DNA from: Aureimonas sp. SA4125
GTDB taxonomy: Bacteria; Pseudomonadota; Alphaproteobacteria; Rhizobiales; Rhizobiaceae
DNA length: 64,000 nucleotides
Assembly: GCF_019973775.1 (NCBI RefSeq)
Contig: NZ_AP025032.1
Span: 558,001-622,000, forward strand
Direction: 5' to 3'
The translations under genes and the position numbers were made by a program. How positions within the stretch are numbered: position 1 is the stretch's first letter; every line of letters starts with the position of its first letter. Below are positions 54,982 to 63,998 of the stretch, piece by piece. The notes under the pieces are model-generated. The model saw only the letters and a program-made list of their open reading frames with translations, did no database searches and was not told where the DNA came from.

Positions 54982-56807
54982 GCTGCGTCCTTCAGTCTGG
55001 CCTGGGCGCGAGGCAGGACAAGATGCAAGGCCGCCCCGCACCCGACGCCCGGGCTCGTGGCGAAGAGCCTGCCGTTCATTGCGTTCACGGCGTTGGCGGA
55101 CCAGTGAAGGCCGGTGCCCCCCGAGCGGTCCCGCCGGGTGGAAAACCCCTTCTCGAAGATCGTCTCCAGCCGGTCCGGGTCTATGCCCTCGCCATCGTCC
55201 CGAAGAGTCACGTCGAGGCAGGCAACCCCGCCGACGTCGATTTCCGCGGCGGTGATCTCGATGCGGCCATGGCCCCGGCCCGTAGCCTCGATGGCTTCCG
55301 CAGCATTTACGAGCAGATTGCCGAGGACCTGTTCGAGGGCGATCCGGTGTCCCAGCAAGACGGCGCCCGCCTCGACATCGGCCGTCACCACGATGCCAGC
55401 CTTTCCGCCGATCAGCCTCGCGGCTTTCCCGACGGAGGAGGCAAGGTCGATCGGCTCGGCCACCCTCTCGCCCTGGGACATGCCGTCCGCCTCCTTTAGG
55501 ATCTCATCGACGTGACGAACCATGGAGGCAAGCGTCTCCAGGTCTGCCCGACGCTCTTTCGCCTCATCGAGAAGCTTGGCGGTGGACATGGCGACGAACT
55601 GCTGCAACTTGGCGATCCGTTCCGGGGGCAGGGCTGGATCGGCAACCTGCTCCAGGGCCGTCTCCAGATTCCGCTTCCATGGCGCCTCCTCCCGGCGCGC
55701 AAGGTCCCAGGAGATGGCGCCGATCGGGCTGATCGCGTTGCGCACATTGTGGAGGATGCCGGCGGCCTGATCGGCGGCGCCGTGACGGTAGTCCCTCTCG
55801 CGCAGTCTGTCGCGGAGGTCGGCGAGCTGTATCGCCATGGCATTGAACGAGGAAATCGTCTCGCTCAGTTCGTCGTCCCTCTTATCCTCCGCGATCGGCT
55901 CGAGGTGCCCCGTCATGCCCACCTGCCTGAGGTGGTCCCTTATGGCTTCAACCCGCCCGATCGCGATGTGGCGCAGAGCGAGGCCAAGGGTTGCAATGAG
56001 CAGGAACCCGCCGAGGATCAGCAACGCCATGGCCGCCCAGACGGCTTGACGACCAGCCGCGGATATGGACCGTCCGGTCTTCGAAACCACCGTCAGGAGC
56101 GGAGCGCCATCCAACCCGGTGACGGTCGAGCGAACCTCGATGACGTCGCCGTTCCGGATGATCTCTTCGGTCGTCGCGGCGTCCGTTCCGGCGGGCAGCA
56201 ATTCGAAGTCGACCTTCGTCTGGTCCCGCAGGGCCGCGGTGTCGAGGATACGCCCGAAAAGCAGCGTTCCCGCCGCCGGGCCGGTTCTCTCGGAGGTGAG
56301 GATCGGTGCATATCCGACGGCGACGATTCCCCTGTCGGTCCTGATGAAGCCCGAACGTGAACCCGGCTCCCTGAAGGGAACGCGCAGCGGGTGACGGGCG
56401 GGCAGGGTTTCGGACGGCAAGAGCTTCACGCCCTCGGTTTCTTCTTCGGAGAAGTCGTACCCGTCGTCGAGAATGACCTTCCCCGTCGTATCCAGCGTCA
56501 GGAAGTAGTTGAGGCTGAGAGCCTTGATCGAGTCCGCATTGACGTTCTTGGCCAGGTAGTCGGCCTTTTCCCCGGCCATGAACGCGTAGCTGTCGTCCCA
56601 GAACGCATAGTCGCGGGCTGAAGCCGAGACCTGCGCTTCCTGACTTTGCAGGGCCTGCAGCACCCGGCTCTGATTGCGCGACGCCACCTCGCCCTCGAGA
56701 TCGAGGAAGCTCGGCATGACGGTCAATTCCAGCGCGGCGAGGTTCAGAAGTGCTGAAACGCCGACCACGGCACCGAGAGCGAGATTGATTTTACTGACGA
56801 TGCGCAT
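54978..56807 (-). CDS. CHASE4 sensor histidine kinase
   Basis: A 609-residue membrane kinase: helix 1 at about 8-30, a periplasmic CHASE4 domain (ASARDYAFWDDSYAFM), helix 2 at about 255-280, HAMP (LRHIAIGRVEAIRDHLRQVG), then the phospho-acceptor box GILHNVRNAISPIG and the ATPase domain with N box NLLVNAAEA, DDGEGID and GGTGLHWS. It is the likely phosphodonor for the REC-GGDEF-EAL protein, with which it overlaps by four bases, linking an extracytoplasmic signal to c-di-GMP level. Confidence 0.92.
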   Translation of the reverse strand: MRIVSKINLALGAVVGVSALLNLAALELTVMPSFLDLEGEVASRNQSRVLQALQSQEAQVSASARDYAFWDDSYAFMAGEKADYLAKNVNADSIKALSLNYFLTLDTTGKVILDDGYDFSEEETEGVKLLPSETLPARHPLRVPFREPGSRSGFIRTDRGIVAVGYAPILTSERTGPAAGTLLFGRILDTAALRDQTKVDFELLPAGTDAATTEEIIRNGDVIEVRSTVTGLDGAPLLTVVSKTGRSISAAGRQAVWAAMALLILGGFLLIATLGLALRHIAIGRVEAIRDHLRQVGMTGHLEPIAEDKRDDELSETISSFNAMAIQLADLRDRLRERDYRHGAADQAAGILHNVRNAISPIGAISWDLARREEAPWKRNLETALEQVADPALPPERIAKLQQFVAMSTAKLLDEAKERRADLETLASMVRHVDEILKEADGMSQGERVAEPIDLASSVGKAARLIGGKAGIVVTADVEAGAVLLGHRIALEQVLGNLLVNAAEAIEATGRGHGRIEITAAEIDVGGVACLDVTLRDDGEGIDPDRLETIFEKGFSTRRDRSGGTGLHWSANAVNAMNGRLFATSPGVGCGAALHLVLPRAQARLKDAA

Positions 56808-57066
56808 GAGGCCCTCCGCCTCGGACCCTATGGCTCATCACTTAACGAATGGCTTGATGTCACGTCCAGAATTTTGGTGGCCGCGACCCGGGAGCTGGGG
56901 GAGGGGTTGCAAGCCTGCACAGCGGGGTGAGGAAACTGTTCGCCTGAAGGCGCCGGACCCGTGGCGGAACCTGATGGCTCCGCAGCGACATTCCCGGCAT
57001 GCGAAGGTCAAGCAACTGTTGGATGCCCGTGACGTTACAGCCTTATCGAGATCGATGGAGGCCGAT

Positions 57067-57252
57067 ATGGCAGAGAAGCATACACCCCAGGGGCGAGCGC
57101 AGGATCGTGCGAAGGTCGCCGGCGGACAGACGCACGAAGTCGCGTACGAAGCCCAGAAGAAGGGCGTCAGCCGGGAGGATGTTCGCGAGGCGGTGAAGGA
57201 CGTCGGCAACAGCCGCAAGAAGGTCGAGGAGCAGCTCGACAAGGGCAAATAG
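57067..57252 (+). CDS. DUF3606 small protein
   Basis: A 61-residue cytoplasmic protein. The core EVAYEAQKKGVSREDVREAVKDVGNSRKKVEEQL fits the DUF3606 family (helix, then SxDxLxxAVxxVG). GGAGG lies 9 nt upstream of ATG 57067; the longer frame upstream is not family-like. It is monocistronic, followed by a hairpin at 57263-57289. Function unknown; relatives are often stress-induced. Confidence 0.8.
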   Translation: MAEKHTPQGRAQDRAKVAGGQTHEVAYEAQKKGVSREDVREAVKDVGNSRKKVEEQLDKGK

Positions 57253-57262
57253 TCTGTCTCTG

Positions 57263-57289
57263 CACCCTCGGCCCTCCGGTCCGAGGGTG
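57263..57289 (+). terminator. Hairpin after the DUF3606 gene
   Basis: CACCCTCGG (57263-57271) and CCGAGGGTG (57281-57289) pair perfectly over nine bases with a nine-base loop. No T-run follows, so it may be a weak or bidirectional terminator or only an mRNA end stabiliser. Confidence 0.5.
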
Positions 57290-57442
57290 GGGTCGCCCAA
57301 GGGGTGGCCGACGCCCGCCGAGGCCGCTGACTTTCGGCAACAGGAACGTCGATCGGCAGCAAGCGGAGCGCGAGAACCGCCGCGAGATCAAAGGCGATAC
57401 GGCGAGATTTCTCACCCCGATCGCTGTCCTCCATCGCTGCGG

Positions 57443-58516
57443 CTACTTCGGCAGATCGAAGAGGTCGGCGAGAAAGGTGGCAGGCCCCTCTTCGAAGCGA
57501 GCCGGAGCCGGGCTGTCGCAAAGAACGAGGATTTTGTCGCGTCCGCCAGCCCCATCCCAGAGCGCCAGACCCTCCGGATGATCGACGCCGCGACCAACCG
57601 GCAAATAGAACAGGCGCTCGGGTCGGTGGAGCGCGACCACATCCTGCCCTGACGCCGGTTCGTTCGCCCAGTCTCGCCAGACATAGAGCGCGCACGGGCC
57701 AGAAAGGCTCGATGTCGGACCCGCCAGGATCAGGAGGTCGTCGCCGCACCGCTTGAGATCGCGGATACCGAGCCCCTCGAGATCCAGAAGCCGCTTCAGG
57801 GGCGGCAGACCGAGCTTCAGCCTGCCGCTCGCTCCCACCTGGATCTCCAGCTCCAGGAGGACGGCGAAATCGCGGATCACCGGTCCGCGCATGCCGAGCG
57901 CGACGCGGGGGGCCGCGACCGCGATGCCCTCGATATCGACGCCGCCTTCCTTGGCCGGAATGGCCGTGAAGGGCGCAATCAGCGGATCGGCCCGCAGCAT
58001 CTCGGCAAGCTTGTTGCCGCGCTTGGTCTGGCGGAGAAGTCCCGCGCGGCGATCCCCGTCCGACCGGGTGGGGCGAAACACACCCGGCGCCTGCGGGTCC
58101 TCGACCAGCGGAATTCGCGCCAGCACGCAGCGGGGCCGCGTGTCCTTGAGGTCGGCGAGCTTGCCGAGATCGATGCGAAGGCCGGGCGACTTATCGGGCT
58201 TGTTGCGGGTGCGGGCATGGCTGCCGACGACCCACAGCCACCCGTCCTCGGCCGACAGGCCTTCGATGTCGACTTCCGCGTCGGGCTCCAGGAGATCGAG
58301 CAGATCCGCCAGCCTGTAGCGGTCATGCGCGACGCTGAGACCCGCTGTGTCGAGGGTCAGGACCTCGAGAACCGCCATCTCGTCGCCTGCGAGAAAGAGA
58401 CTTCTTCCGACCCGGGTTCCCGCCGACAAGTTGTGCTTGGGATCCTCGCCATCGGCGTTGGCGAGCTTCAGCAAAACCTGGGCTACGGGTTTGGCGGGAA
58501 GGAGCGGAGATTTCAT
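57443..58516 (-). CDS. DUF3616 family protein
   Basis: A 357-residue protein of the DUF3616 family, probably beta-propeller-like. Visible landmarks are LSAGTRVGRSLFLAGDE, DIEGLSAEDGWLWVVGSHARTRNKP, GGVDIEGIAVAAPRVALGMRGPV and HPEGLALW. No signal peptide is seen, so a cytoplasmic location is likely. ATG 58516 (MKSPLLPAKP) is used instead of the longer upstream frame. It stands alone; the biochemical role is unknown. Confidence 0.85.
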   Translation of the reverse strand: MKSPLLPAKPVAQVLLKLANADGEDPKHNLSAGTRVGRSLFLAGDEMAVLEVLTLDTAGLSVAHDRYRLADLLDLLEPDAEVDIEGLSAEDGWLWVVGSHARTRNKPDKSPGLRIDLGKLADLKDTRPRCVLARIPLVEDPQAPGVFRPTRSDGDRRAGLLRQTKRGNKLAEMLRADPLIAPFTAIPAKEGGVDIEGIAVAAPRVALGMRGPVIRDFAVLLELEIQVGASGRLKLGLPPLKRLLDLEGLGIRDLKRCGDDLLILAGPTSSLSGPCALYVWRDWANEPASGQDVVALHRPERLFYLPVGRGVDHPEGLALWDGAGGRDKILVLCDSPAPARFEEGPATFLADLFDLPK

Positions 58517-58740
58517 GGCGTCTGCTTTCACTCTATCGACTATCCCAGGACCAACTGTCCCCCCATCGCCCCGTTCCCGGTGCCGGCAAATTTCAGGGCC
58601 CGCACACTCCCTGGCGTCGTCGGCCGGACTTTCCCTGCGTTGCCGAAGGACGACGTCGACACTATTTCCGGACTTCCCCTGTCCGGGCCCCTCTGGCGAG
58701 ACTTTTCTCGCGATGTCGGACACATCCAGAAGGTCCAAAC

Positions 58741-59040
58741 ATGCAGGAATTTTTCTTCGCAGTGATCTCGTTCTTCCTCATCGAGCCCTTGCAGTCCGCC
58801 ATGACTGATCGCTTCGGCAACATCTCTCGCGAGCAGTTTGCTGGCGTGACCTCCTGTATCCGGGAGGCAACGCCGGTCCTCGTCGGCCAGGTAACCAACG
58901 ATCCCTGGCAGACAGCCACGCATGTTTTCGGAATCTGGAGCGGGACGACCCCGCCTGAGGACATCCTCGCTGCGACCACCCCTGGCTGCGCCGAGACCGT
59001 TCGATCCCTGGAGGGGGCGGGTGCACAGGCGGAGAGCTGA
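58741..59040 (+). CDS. Hypothetical protein with N-terminal hydrophobic segment
   Basis: A 99-residue frame with AGAAGG about 8 nt before ATG 58741. It begins MQEFFFAVISFFLIEPLQSA, which could be a signal or anchor, followed by a soluble part with two cysteines (TSCIREATP and PGCAETV) that could form a disulfide after export. No family recognised. It lies convergent with the cytochrome operon and ends 59 bp before its last stop. Confidence 0.55.
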   Translation: MQEFFFAVISFFLIEPLQSAMTDRFGNISREQFAGVTSCIREATPVLVGQVTNDPWQTATHVFGIWSGTTPPEDILAATTPGCAETVRSLEGAGAQAES

Positions 59041-59099
59041 GCCCGCTCGCAAGGTTGCATGCACCGGCACGATGGGGACTGACGCCAGCCTCTCCTTAC

Positions 59100-60386
59100 C
59101 TATTGGCGACCCGCGGGCTGCGTCGCGTACCAGGCGGAGACGGCGGCGATCTGCTCGTCGGTGAGGTGGATCGCGATCTTGTCCATCACATGCGACCGGC
59201 TGGTGCCGCCGCGCTTTCCGTCCCGCCAGAGCTTGAGGTGCGTCGCGAGATACCAGTCCGGCTGTCCCGCGAGAAAGGGATAAAGGGCCCGCTCCGCCGA
59301 GGCGGTCTGGCTCGGCGCGGTGCCGTGGCAGCTGTCGCAGGCCGGCAGCTTGCGATCGGGCAATCCCTGCGTCGCCAGTCTCCGCCCGAGATCGACGAGA
59401 CCCGCCTGGTCGTAGGGAGCTCCATAGGCCGCCGTATCGGGGACGACGCGGGCGAGCGCCATCCGGCTTCTTGTGAGGTCGGAGCCGGCAGCGGCCGTCA
59501 CGGCCGTGTCGATGGCAGCGGCTGGCCCTGAAGGAGGAGTCGGCGCAATTGCCGGGTTCCGTGCCGGCTCGGACGCGTAGTGGCGGGCCAGATCCTTCAG
59601 GACGGCGTCCTCGTAGCGCCGCGCCGGTCCCTGCATGTAGCCGCTCTGGCGGGTGCCGGCGGCATAGGCGCGAAGCGTCTCCAGAAGGTAGCCTTCGGGC
59701 TGCCCGGCGATGATCGGGATGGCACCGATTCTCGCGCCACCCGGCGTGACGACGCCGCGCCCGTCGCGGCCGTGGCAGCGCGCGCAGTCCTGGAGCGCGA
59801 TGTCCCCGACGGCGCTGAGCGCCGTGCTGACGCCGGTCGGCGGCAGCAGCGTCGTCCCGGTGCCGCCGAGCGCCATGTCGGCATAGTCGGCTGGCGACAG
59901 GGAGGGCAGGGCCCGCAGAAACGCCGCCATCGCCCAGGCCTCGTCGGGGCGCTCCTGGCTGACCCAGGCGGGCATTCCGGAATATTTGATGCCATGCTGG
60001 ACGATCCAGAACAGCTCGGGGTCGCTCCAGCGTCCGACCTGGCCCTCCAGCCGCGGCGGCGGCGGCATCATCGCCGCCGTCGTCGGCGATTGGGCAATGC
60101 CGGGCGCGCCGTGGCAGAAGGCGCATTCGGTGGCAAAGTGCCCGGCCGCGCGGCGCACAAGCGTGGGGTCGGCAAGGTCGAGCCCTTCCGGCACCTCGAC
60201 CGACAGGGCCTGCGTCGCCACGGCATTGCGCATCGTCCAGTGCAGGAACCAGCTGACCGGCGAGTAGTGGCCCGAAGAGGCCGAGATCGAGACGAGGCCC
60301 GACCAGCCGACGACAAGCGCCATCAGGACACCGGCGGCGACAAGGGCGAGTCCCGTCTTCCAGGTGAGGATGAAGCCGATCTTCAT
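59100..60386 (-). CDS. Membrane-anchored tri-haem cytochrome c
   Basis: A 428-residue protein with an N-terminal hydrophobic anchor (about 11-30) and three CXXCH haem sites: CAFCH 88-92, CARCH 201-205 and CDSCH 350-354. Likely Met ligands are in SGMPAW and SGYMQG. It faces the periplasm and probably passes electrons to the oxidase encoded upstream in the same operon. Its start overlaps the CtaG-like gene stop (60383-60386). Three haem domains in one chain are more than in the usual mono-haem donor. Confidence 0.92.
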   Translation of the reverse strand: MKIGFILTWKTGLALVAAGVLMALVVGWSGLVSISASSGHYSPVSWFLHWTMRNAVATQALSVEVPEGLDLADPTLVRRAAGHFATECAFCHGAPGIAQSPTTAAMMPPPPRLEGQVGRWSDPELFWIVQHGIKYSGMPAWVSQERPDEAWAMAAFLRALPSLSPADYADMALGGTGTTLLPPTGVSTALSAVGDIALQDCARCHGRDGRGVVTPGGARIGAIPIIAGQPEGYLLETLRAYAAGTRQSGYMQGPARRYEDAVLKDLARHYASEPARNPAIAPTPPSGPAAAIDTAVTAAAGSDLTRSRMALARVVPDTAAYGAPYDQAGLVDLGRRLATQGLPDRKLPACDSCHGTAPSQTASAERALYPFLAGQPDWYLATHLKLWRDGKRGGTSRSHVMDKIAIHLTDEQIAAVSAWYATQPAGRQ

Positions 60387-61099
60387 GGCGAGACTCCCGG
60401 CCGGGCGGGGCGCGTGGCGAAGGAGGCTTCGGGCTCGGTCCCATCGGGACCCCTGAGGACGGAGGCAAGCAGCATGAGGCCGCCGGCAAGATAGCTGGCG
60501 CCGCCGACGATCAGCATGATGACGCCGCCCAGCGCCTGGTCCTCCACCGGCGTCATCGCCGCCGCCGGCGCGCAGAGATCGGCGCAGGCATAGAGCGGGC
60601 GCGGCGAGAACAGGAGCAGCGCGCCGAGGAGCGTCATGTGCATGGACGTCACCAGCAGGGCTCCGACGCCGGCTGCCCGTGTCGCCAGCCGGTCGCTGCC
60701 CGCCGCCGCGCCGAGCGCGCTCGCCCAGACGAGGACGCCGGCAAAGAGGAACGAGCCCTGTTCGGCGAGGAAGATCGGCGCCGAGAGGCGGGCGGCGTCA
60801 TGCAGTGCCGGCGCGTGCCAGCCCCAGACCACCGCGAACTCGGCGAAGGTGGCGGCGAGCGCCAGCTGCGGCGGGATGCCTCGAAAAATGCCCGGCTGCA
60901 GGCGCGTGAGGCCGAGCACCAGGAGGGGCGAAGCGATCGCGACGATGCCCATGTGCATCACCATATGCGCCGCGAACGAGCCACGCGCGCGCTCCGGCAG
61001 CGGCCCGAGCCAGAGAAACGCGAGGAGGGCGAGGCCTGCCAGCAGCGGCCACAGCCGGAGCTTGCCGGGCAAGGCGGCGGAGGGATGAGCCGTGGTCAT
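60383..61099 (-). CDS. CtaG/caa3-type oxidase assembly factor
   Basis: A 238-residue membrane protein of the caa3_CtaG family, six to seven helices. Conserved His-bearing segments are visible: AAHMVMHMGIVAIASPLLVLG, VVWGWHAPALHDAA and TSMHMTLLGALLLFS. These proteins are thought to help insert copper into the oxidase. ATG 61099 overlaps the stop of the small membrane protein (ATGA) and its stop overlaps the cytochrome c start. Confidence 0.88.
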   Translation of the reverse strand: MTTAHPSAALPGKLRLWPLLAGLALLAFLWLGPLPERARGSFAAHMVMHMGIVAIASPLLVLGLTRLQPGIFRGIPPQLALAATFAEFAVVWGWHAPALHDAARLSAPIFLAEQGSFLFAGVLVWASALGAAAGSDRLATRAAGVGALLVTSMHMTLLGALLLFSPRPLYACADLCAPAAAMTPVEDQALGGVIMLIVGGASYLAGGLMLLASVLRGPDGTEPEASFATRPARPGVSP

Positions 61100-61473
61100 C
61101 GGCAATCCACGAAGACAAGCGCCGGCATCGCGCCGAAGGTCACCGCCACGAAGGACAGAGCGGCGAGGAGCAGGCTGGAGAATTCCATGAAGCGCTCGCG
61201 ATCCTCGGCCGTGTCCGCGCTGTGGGGAGACTTGCCCTCGCCCGCCCGCCACTCGCGAAAGGCGCGCCAGCCGATCGCCGCGATCGCGGCAAGGGAGACG
61301 ATCGTGGCGACCGCGATCGCGATACGCGTGCCCTCGATGGTCTGGAAGATCCGCGCATTCGGCGCGCAGTCATAGGCGGCGACGACATAGCAGAAGAGGA
61401 AATGCAGCGCCCAGATCGTCGGCGTCGCGATCAGCGTCCAGAGCGTGTCGCGGGTCTGGTTCGGAAGTTCCAT
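61096..61473 (-). CDS. Small membrane protein of the oxidase operon
   Basis: A 125-residue protein with three hydrophobic segments beginning MELPNQTRDTLWTLIATPTIWALHFLFCYVVAAYDCAP. It starts inside the ctaD stop (TGATG at 61471-61475) and overlaps the CtaG-like gene. No function is known to me. Its paralogue at 18157-18513 also follows the end of an oxidase gene, indicating a conserved place in this operon type. Confidence 0.8.
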   Translation of the reverse strand: MELPNQTRDTLWTLIATPTIWALHFLFCYVVAAYDCAPNARIFQTIEGTRIAIAVATIVSLAAIAAIGWRAFREWRAGEGKSPHSADTAEDRERFMEFSSLLLAALSFVAVTFGAMPALVFVDCR

Positions 61474-63998
61474 CAGGAGCCTCCCGAAGCCAGCGGGAAC
61501 AGTGCGACGGTCGCGACGGTCACGAGGGCCATCACGGCCATGAAGTGCCAGTAGAGCGCGACGTTGCGGATATCGATGTCGTGCGTCGGCGTCAGCAGGC
61601 CGCACAGCGACCGCGCCAGGCAGTAGAACAGCATCAGCGCGCCGACCGCGGCGTGCAGCGCCGTCCAGATGCACAGCGTCCAGACGATGGCGGGATAGAC
61701 GTGAACGGTCGGCTCGAGGCCGGTCGCATGGGGTCCCCAGAGAAGCGCGCCACCGGCACCCAGCGCGAGCACGCCGCCGAGGCCCATGCAGGCGCGCGCG
61801 GCACCCAGCCGCCCGGCGCTGTTCAGCGACTGGATGAGGCGCGCGGCGGCCCAGGCGAGCGCGAAGAGGACGACCGAGACCCCCGGCCAGAAAAGGCCGG
61901 GGCCGTCGACGCCCGGCGGCGGGAAGTCGCCATGGATGGTGAAGAAGAAGAAATAGCCGAACACCAGGCTGAAGAAGGCGGTGGCATCGCCCGTCATGGT
62001 GATGAACATCGCCCACCACGACACCGACGCCGGACCCGACGTATAGAGCGGCAGGACGAGACCGAGGCCGACATCCTTCCTCGGCTTTTCCGGGATGAAG
62101 GACGTTCCGCGCCAGAGCCAGACGAGGATCGAGGCGATCGTCAGGCCGAGCGCGACGAGGGTCGCCATCCAGTAGTGGAAGGTGGCGAGAATGAACATCG
62201 CGCCGGTCACGACCGCGGCGATCATCGGCATGAAGCTCGGGCCGGGAACCCTCAGCACCTGGATCGGCTCGGCGTCGAGCACGCCCGTCACCATGGTCTC
62301 GCGCTTCATCTCCTCGGCGTCCGGCATGTAGAAGCGGCCGGCATCGTAGTCGGCGATGAAGTTCTTCTGCTCCCAGATCGGATAGCGGCTGGTGATGATC
62401 GGCACCGAGCGCACGCCCCAGGTCTTGCCCGGCATCTCCGCCAGCCATTCCAGCGTGCCGGCATTCCAGGGATTGCGCTCGGCATAGGGCTGCCGCCCGC
62501 GCGGCCTCAGCACGTCGAAGACGACGACGAGGAAGCCGGTCGCAAAGATGAAGGCGCCGACCGAGGAGATCATGTTGGCGGTGCCGAGGCCGAGCGCTTC
62601 CGGATAGGTCCAGACCCTTCGCGGCATGCCGACGAGGCCCGACCAGTGCATCGGCAGGAAGGCCGTGTTGAAGCCGACGAACATCAGCCAGAACGCCCAG
62701 CGTCCGAGCCGCGCCGAGAGCTGCCGGGCGAAGGCGAGCGGGAAATAGTAGTAGGCGCCGGCAACGAGCGGAAACAGCATGCCGCCGATCAGGACATAGT
62801 GGAGATGCGCGACGACGAAGTAGGTGTCGTGCGCCTGCCAGTCGAAGGGCGCCATCGCCACCATGACCCCGGTGAGCCCGCCGAGCACGAAGATCGCCAG
62901 CGCCCCCGAGACGAACAGCATCGGGATCGAATAGATCACCCGGCCGGTCATCAGCGTGGCGAGAAACACGAAGATCTGCACGCCGGTCGGGATCGCCACA
63001 GCCTCCGACGCGGCCGAGAAGAAGCCGAGCGAGATCGCCGGCAGGCCGGTGGAGAACATGTGGTGGGCCCAGAGGCCGAAGGACAGGAAGCCCGTGCCGA
63101 CGGCGGCCAGCACGATCCAGGAATAGCCGAGAAGCGAGCGCTGCGCGAAGGTCGGCACGATCATCGCGAGCAGCGCGATCGCCGGCAGGAAGACGATGTA
63201 GACTTCCGGGTGGCCAAAAATCCAGAACAGGTGCTGCCACAGCATCGGATCGCCGCCTCGGGTCGGATCGAAGAACGGCCAGTCGAACAGGCGCTCCAGC
63301 TCGAACAGGATGTCGCCGGCGATGAGAGGCGGGAAGGCGAAGAGGATCATGGTCGCCACGACCAGCACATACCAGGCGTAGAGCGGCATGAGGTTCAGCC
63401 GCATGCCCGGCGGCCGGCACTTCAGCGTGCCGACGATCAATTCGACGGCCGCGGCGATCGAGGCGACTTCGATGAAGGAAAGGCCGAGCAGCCAGATGTC
63501 GGCGCCGTAGCCGGGGGTAAAGCGCTCCTCGGTGGTCAGCGGCGGGTACATGAACCAGCCGGAATTGGGCGCGGCGTTGAAGAACAGCGAGCCGCAGACG
63601 AAGATGCCGCCGATCAGGAAGCACCAGTAACCGAAGGCGGAAAGCCGGGGGAAGGGCAGGTCGCGGGCGCCGAGCATCTGCGGCAGGATGATGATCGCCA
63701 CCGCCTCGAAGACCGGAACGGCGAACAGGAACATCATCGCCGTACCGTGCAGCGTATAGACCTGATTGTAGAAATTGGCGGTGAGGAAATCGTTGTCGGG
63801 CACGGCGAGCTGCACCCGGATCATCAGCCCGAGCACGCCCGCAAACAGCATGAAGGCGAACGAGGTCGCGGTGTACCAGATGCCGATGGAGGTGTTGTTG
63901 ACGTCGGACCAGTAGCGCCAGCCTTTCGGCGAGGCCCAGACCGCCTCCAGGCGCTCCTCCTGCGCCTTCTGGACGAGGGTCTCCTCCGCATCCGTCAT
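61473..63998 (-). CDS. ctaD: Cytochrome c oxidase subunit I/III fusion (CtaD-like)
   Basis: An 841-residue haem-copper oxidase. Residues 1 to about 560 are subunit I: low-spin haem ligand H84, the cross-linked pair H263/Y267 in GHPEVY with Glu265, Cu-B ligands H312-H313, and haem ligands H398 and H400. From about residue 640 follows a subunit III domain (SWWAMFITMTGDATAFFSLVFGYFFFF). By eye, the K-channel Lys aligns with Gln341 (PTGVQIF) and the D-channel Asn after FPRL with Ser120, while Asp113 is kept. The complete gene begins two bases from the window edge; ctaC is probably just outside. Confidence 0.94.
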   Translation of the reverse strand: MTDAEETLVQKAQEERLEAVWASPKGWRYWSDVNNTSIGIWYTATSFAFMLFAGVLGLMIRVQLAVPDNDFLTANFYNQVYTLHGTAMMFLFAVPVFEAVAIIILPQMLGARDLPFPRLSAFGYWCFLIGGIFVCGSLFFNAAPNSGWFMYPPLTTEERFTPGYGADIWLLGLSFIEVASIAAAVELIVGTLKCRPPGMRLNLMPLYAWYVLVVATMILFAFPPLIAGDILFELERLFDWPFFDPTRGGDPMLWQHLFWIFGHPEVYIVFLPAIALLAMIVPTFAQRSLLGYSWIVLAAVGTGFLSFGLWAHHMFSTGLPAISLGFFSAASEAVAIPTGVQIFVFLATLMTGRVIYSIPMLFVSGALAIFVLGGLTGVMVAMAPFDWQAHDTYFVVAHLHYVLIGGMLFPLVAGAYYYFPLAFARQLSARLGRWAFWLMFVGFNTAFLPMHWSGLVGMPRRVWTYPEALGLGTANMISSVGAFIFATGFLVVVFDVLRPRGRQPYAERNPWNAGTLEWLAEMPGKTWGVRSVPIITSRYPIWEQKNFIADYDAGRFYMPDAEEMKRETMVTGVLDAEPIQVLRVPGPSFMPMIAAVVTGAMFILATFHYWMATLVALGLTIASILVWLWRGTSFIPEKPRKDVGLGLVLPLYTSGPASVSWWAMFITMTGDATAFFSLVFGYFFFFTIHGDFPPPGVDGPGLFWPGVSVVLFALAWAAARLIQSLNSAGRLGAARACMGLGGVLALGAGGALLWGPHATGLEPTVHVYPAIVWTLCIWTALHAAVGALMLFYCLARSLCGLLTPTHDIDIRNVALYWHFMAVMALVTVATVALFPLASGGS

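Noticed and set aside
61096..63624. An 842-codon minus frame overlapping ctaD
   Set aside because: Only its last part, from ATG 61473, is a real gene; the rest is the out-of-frame shadow of ctaD.
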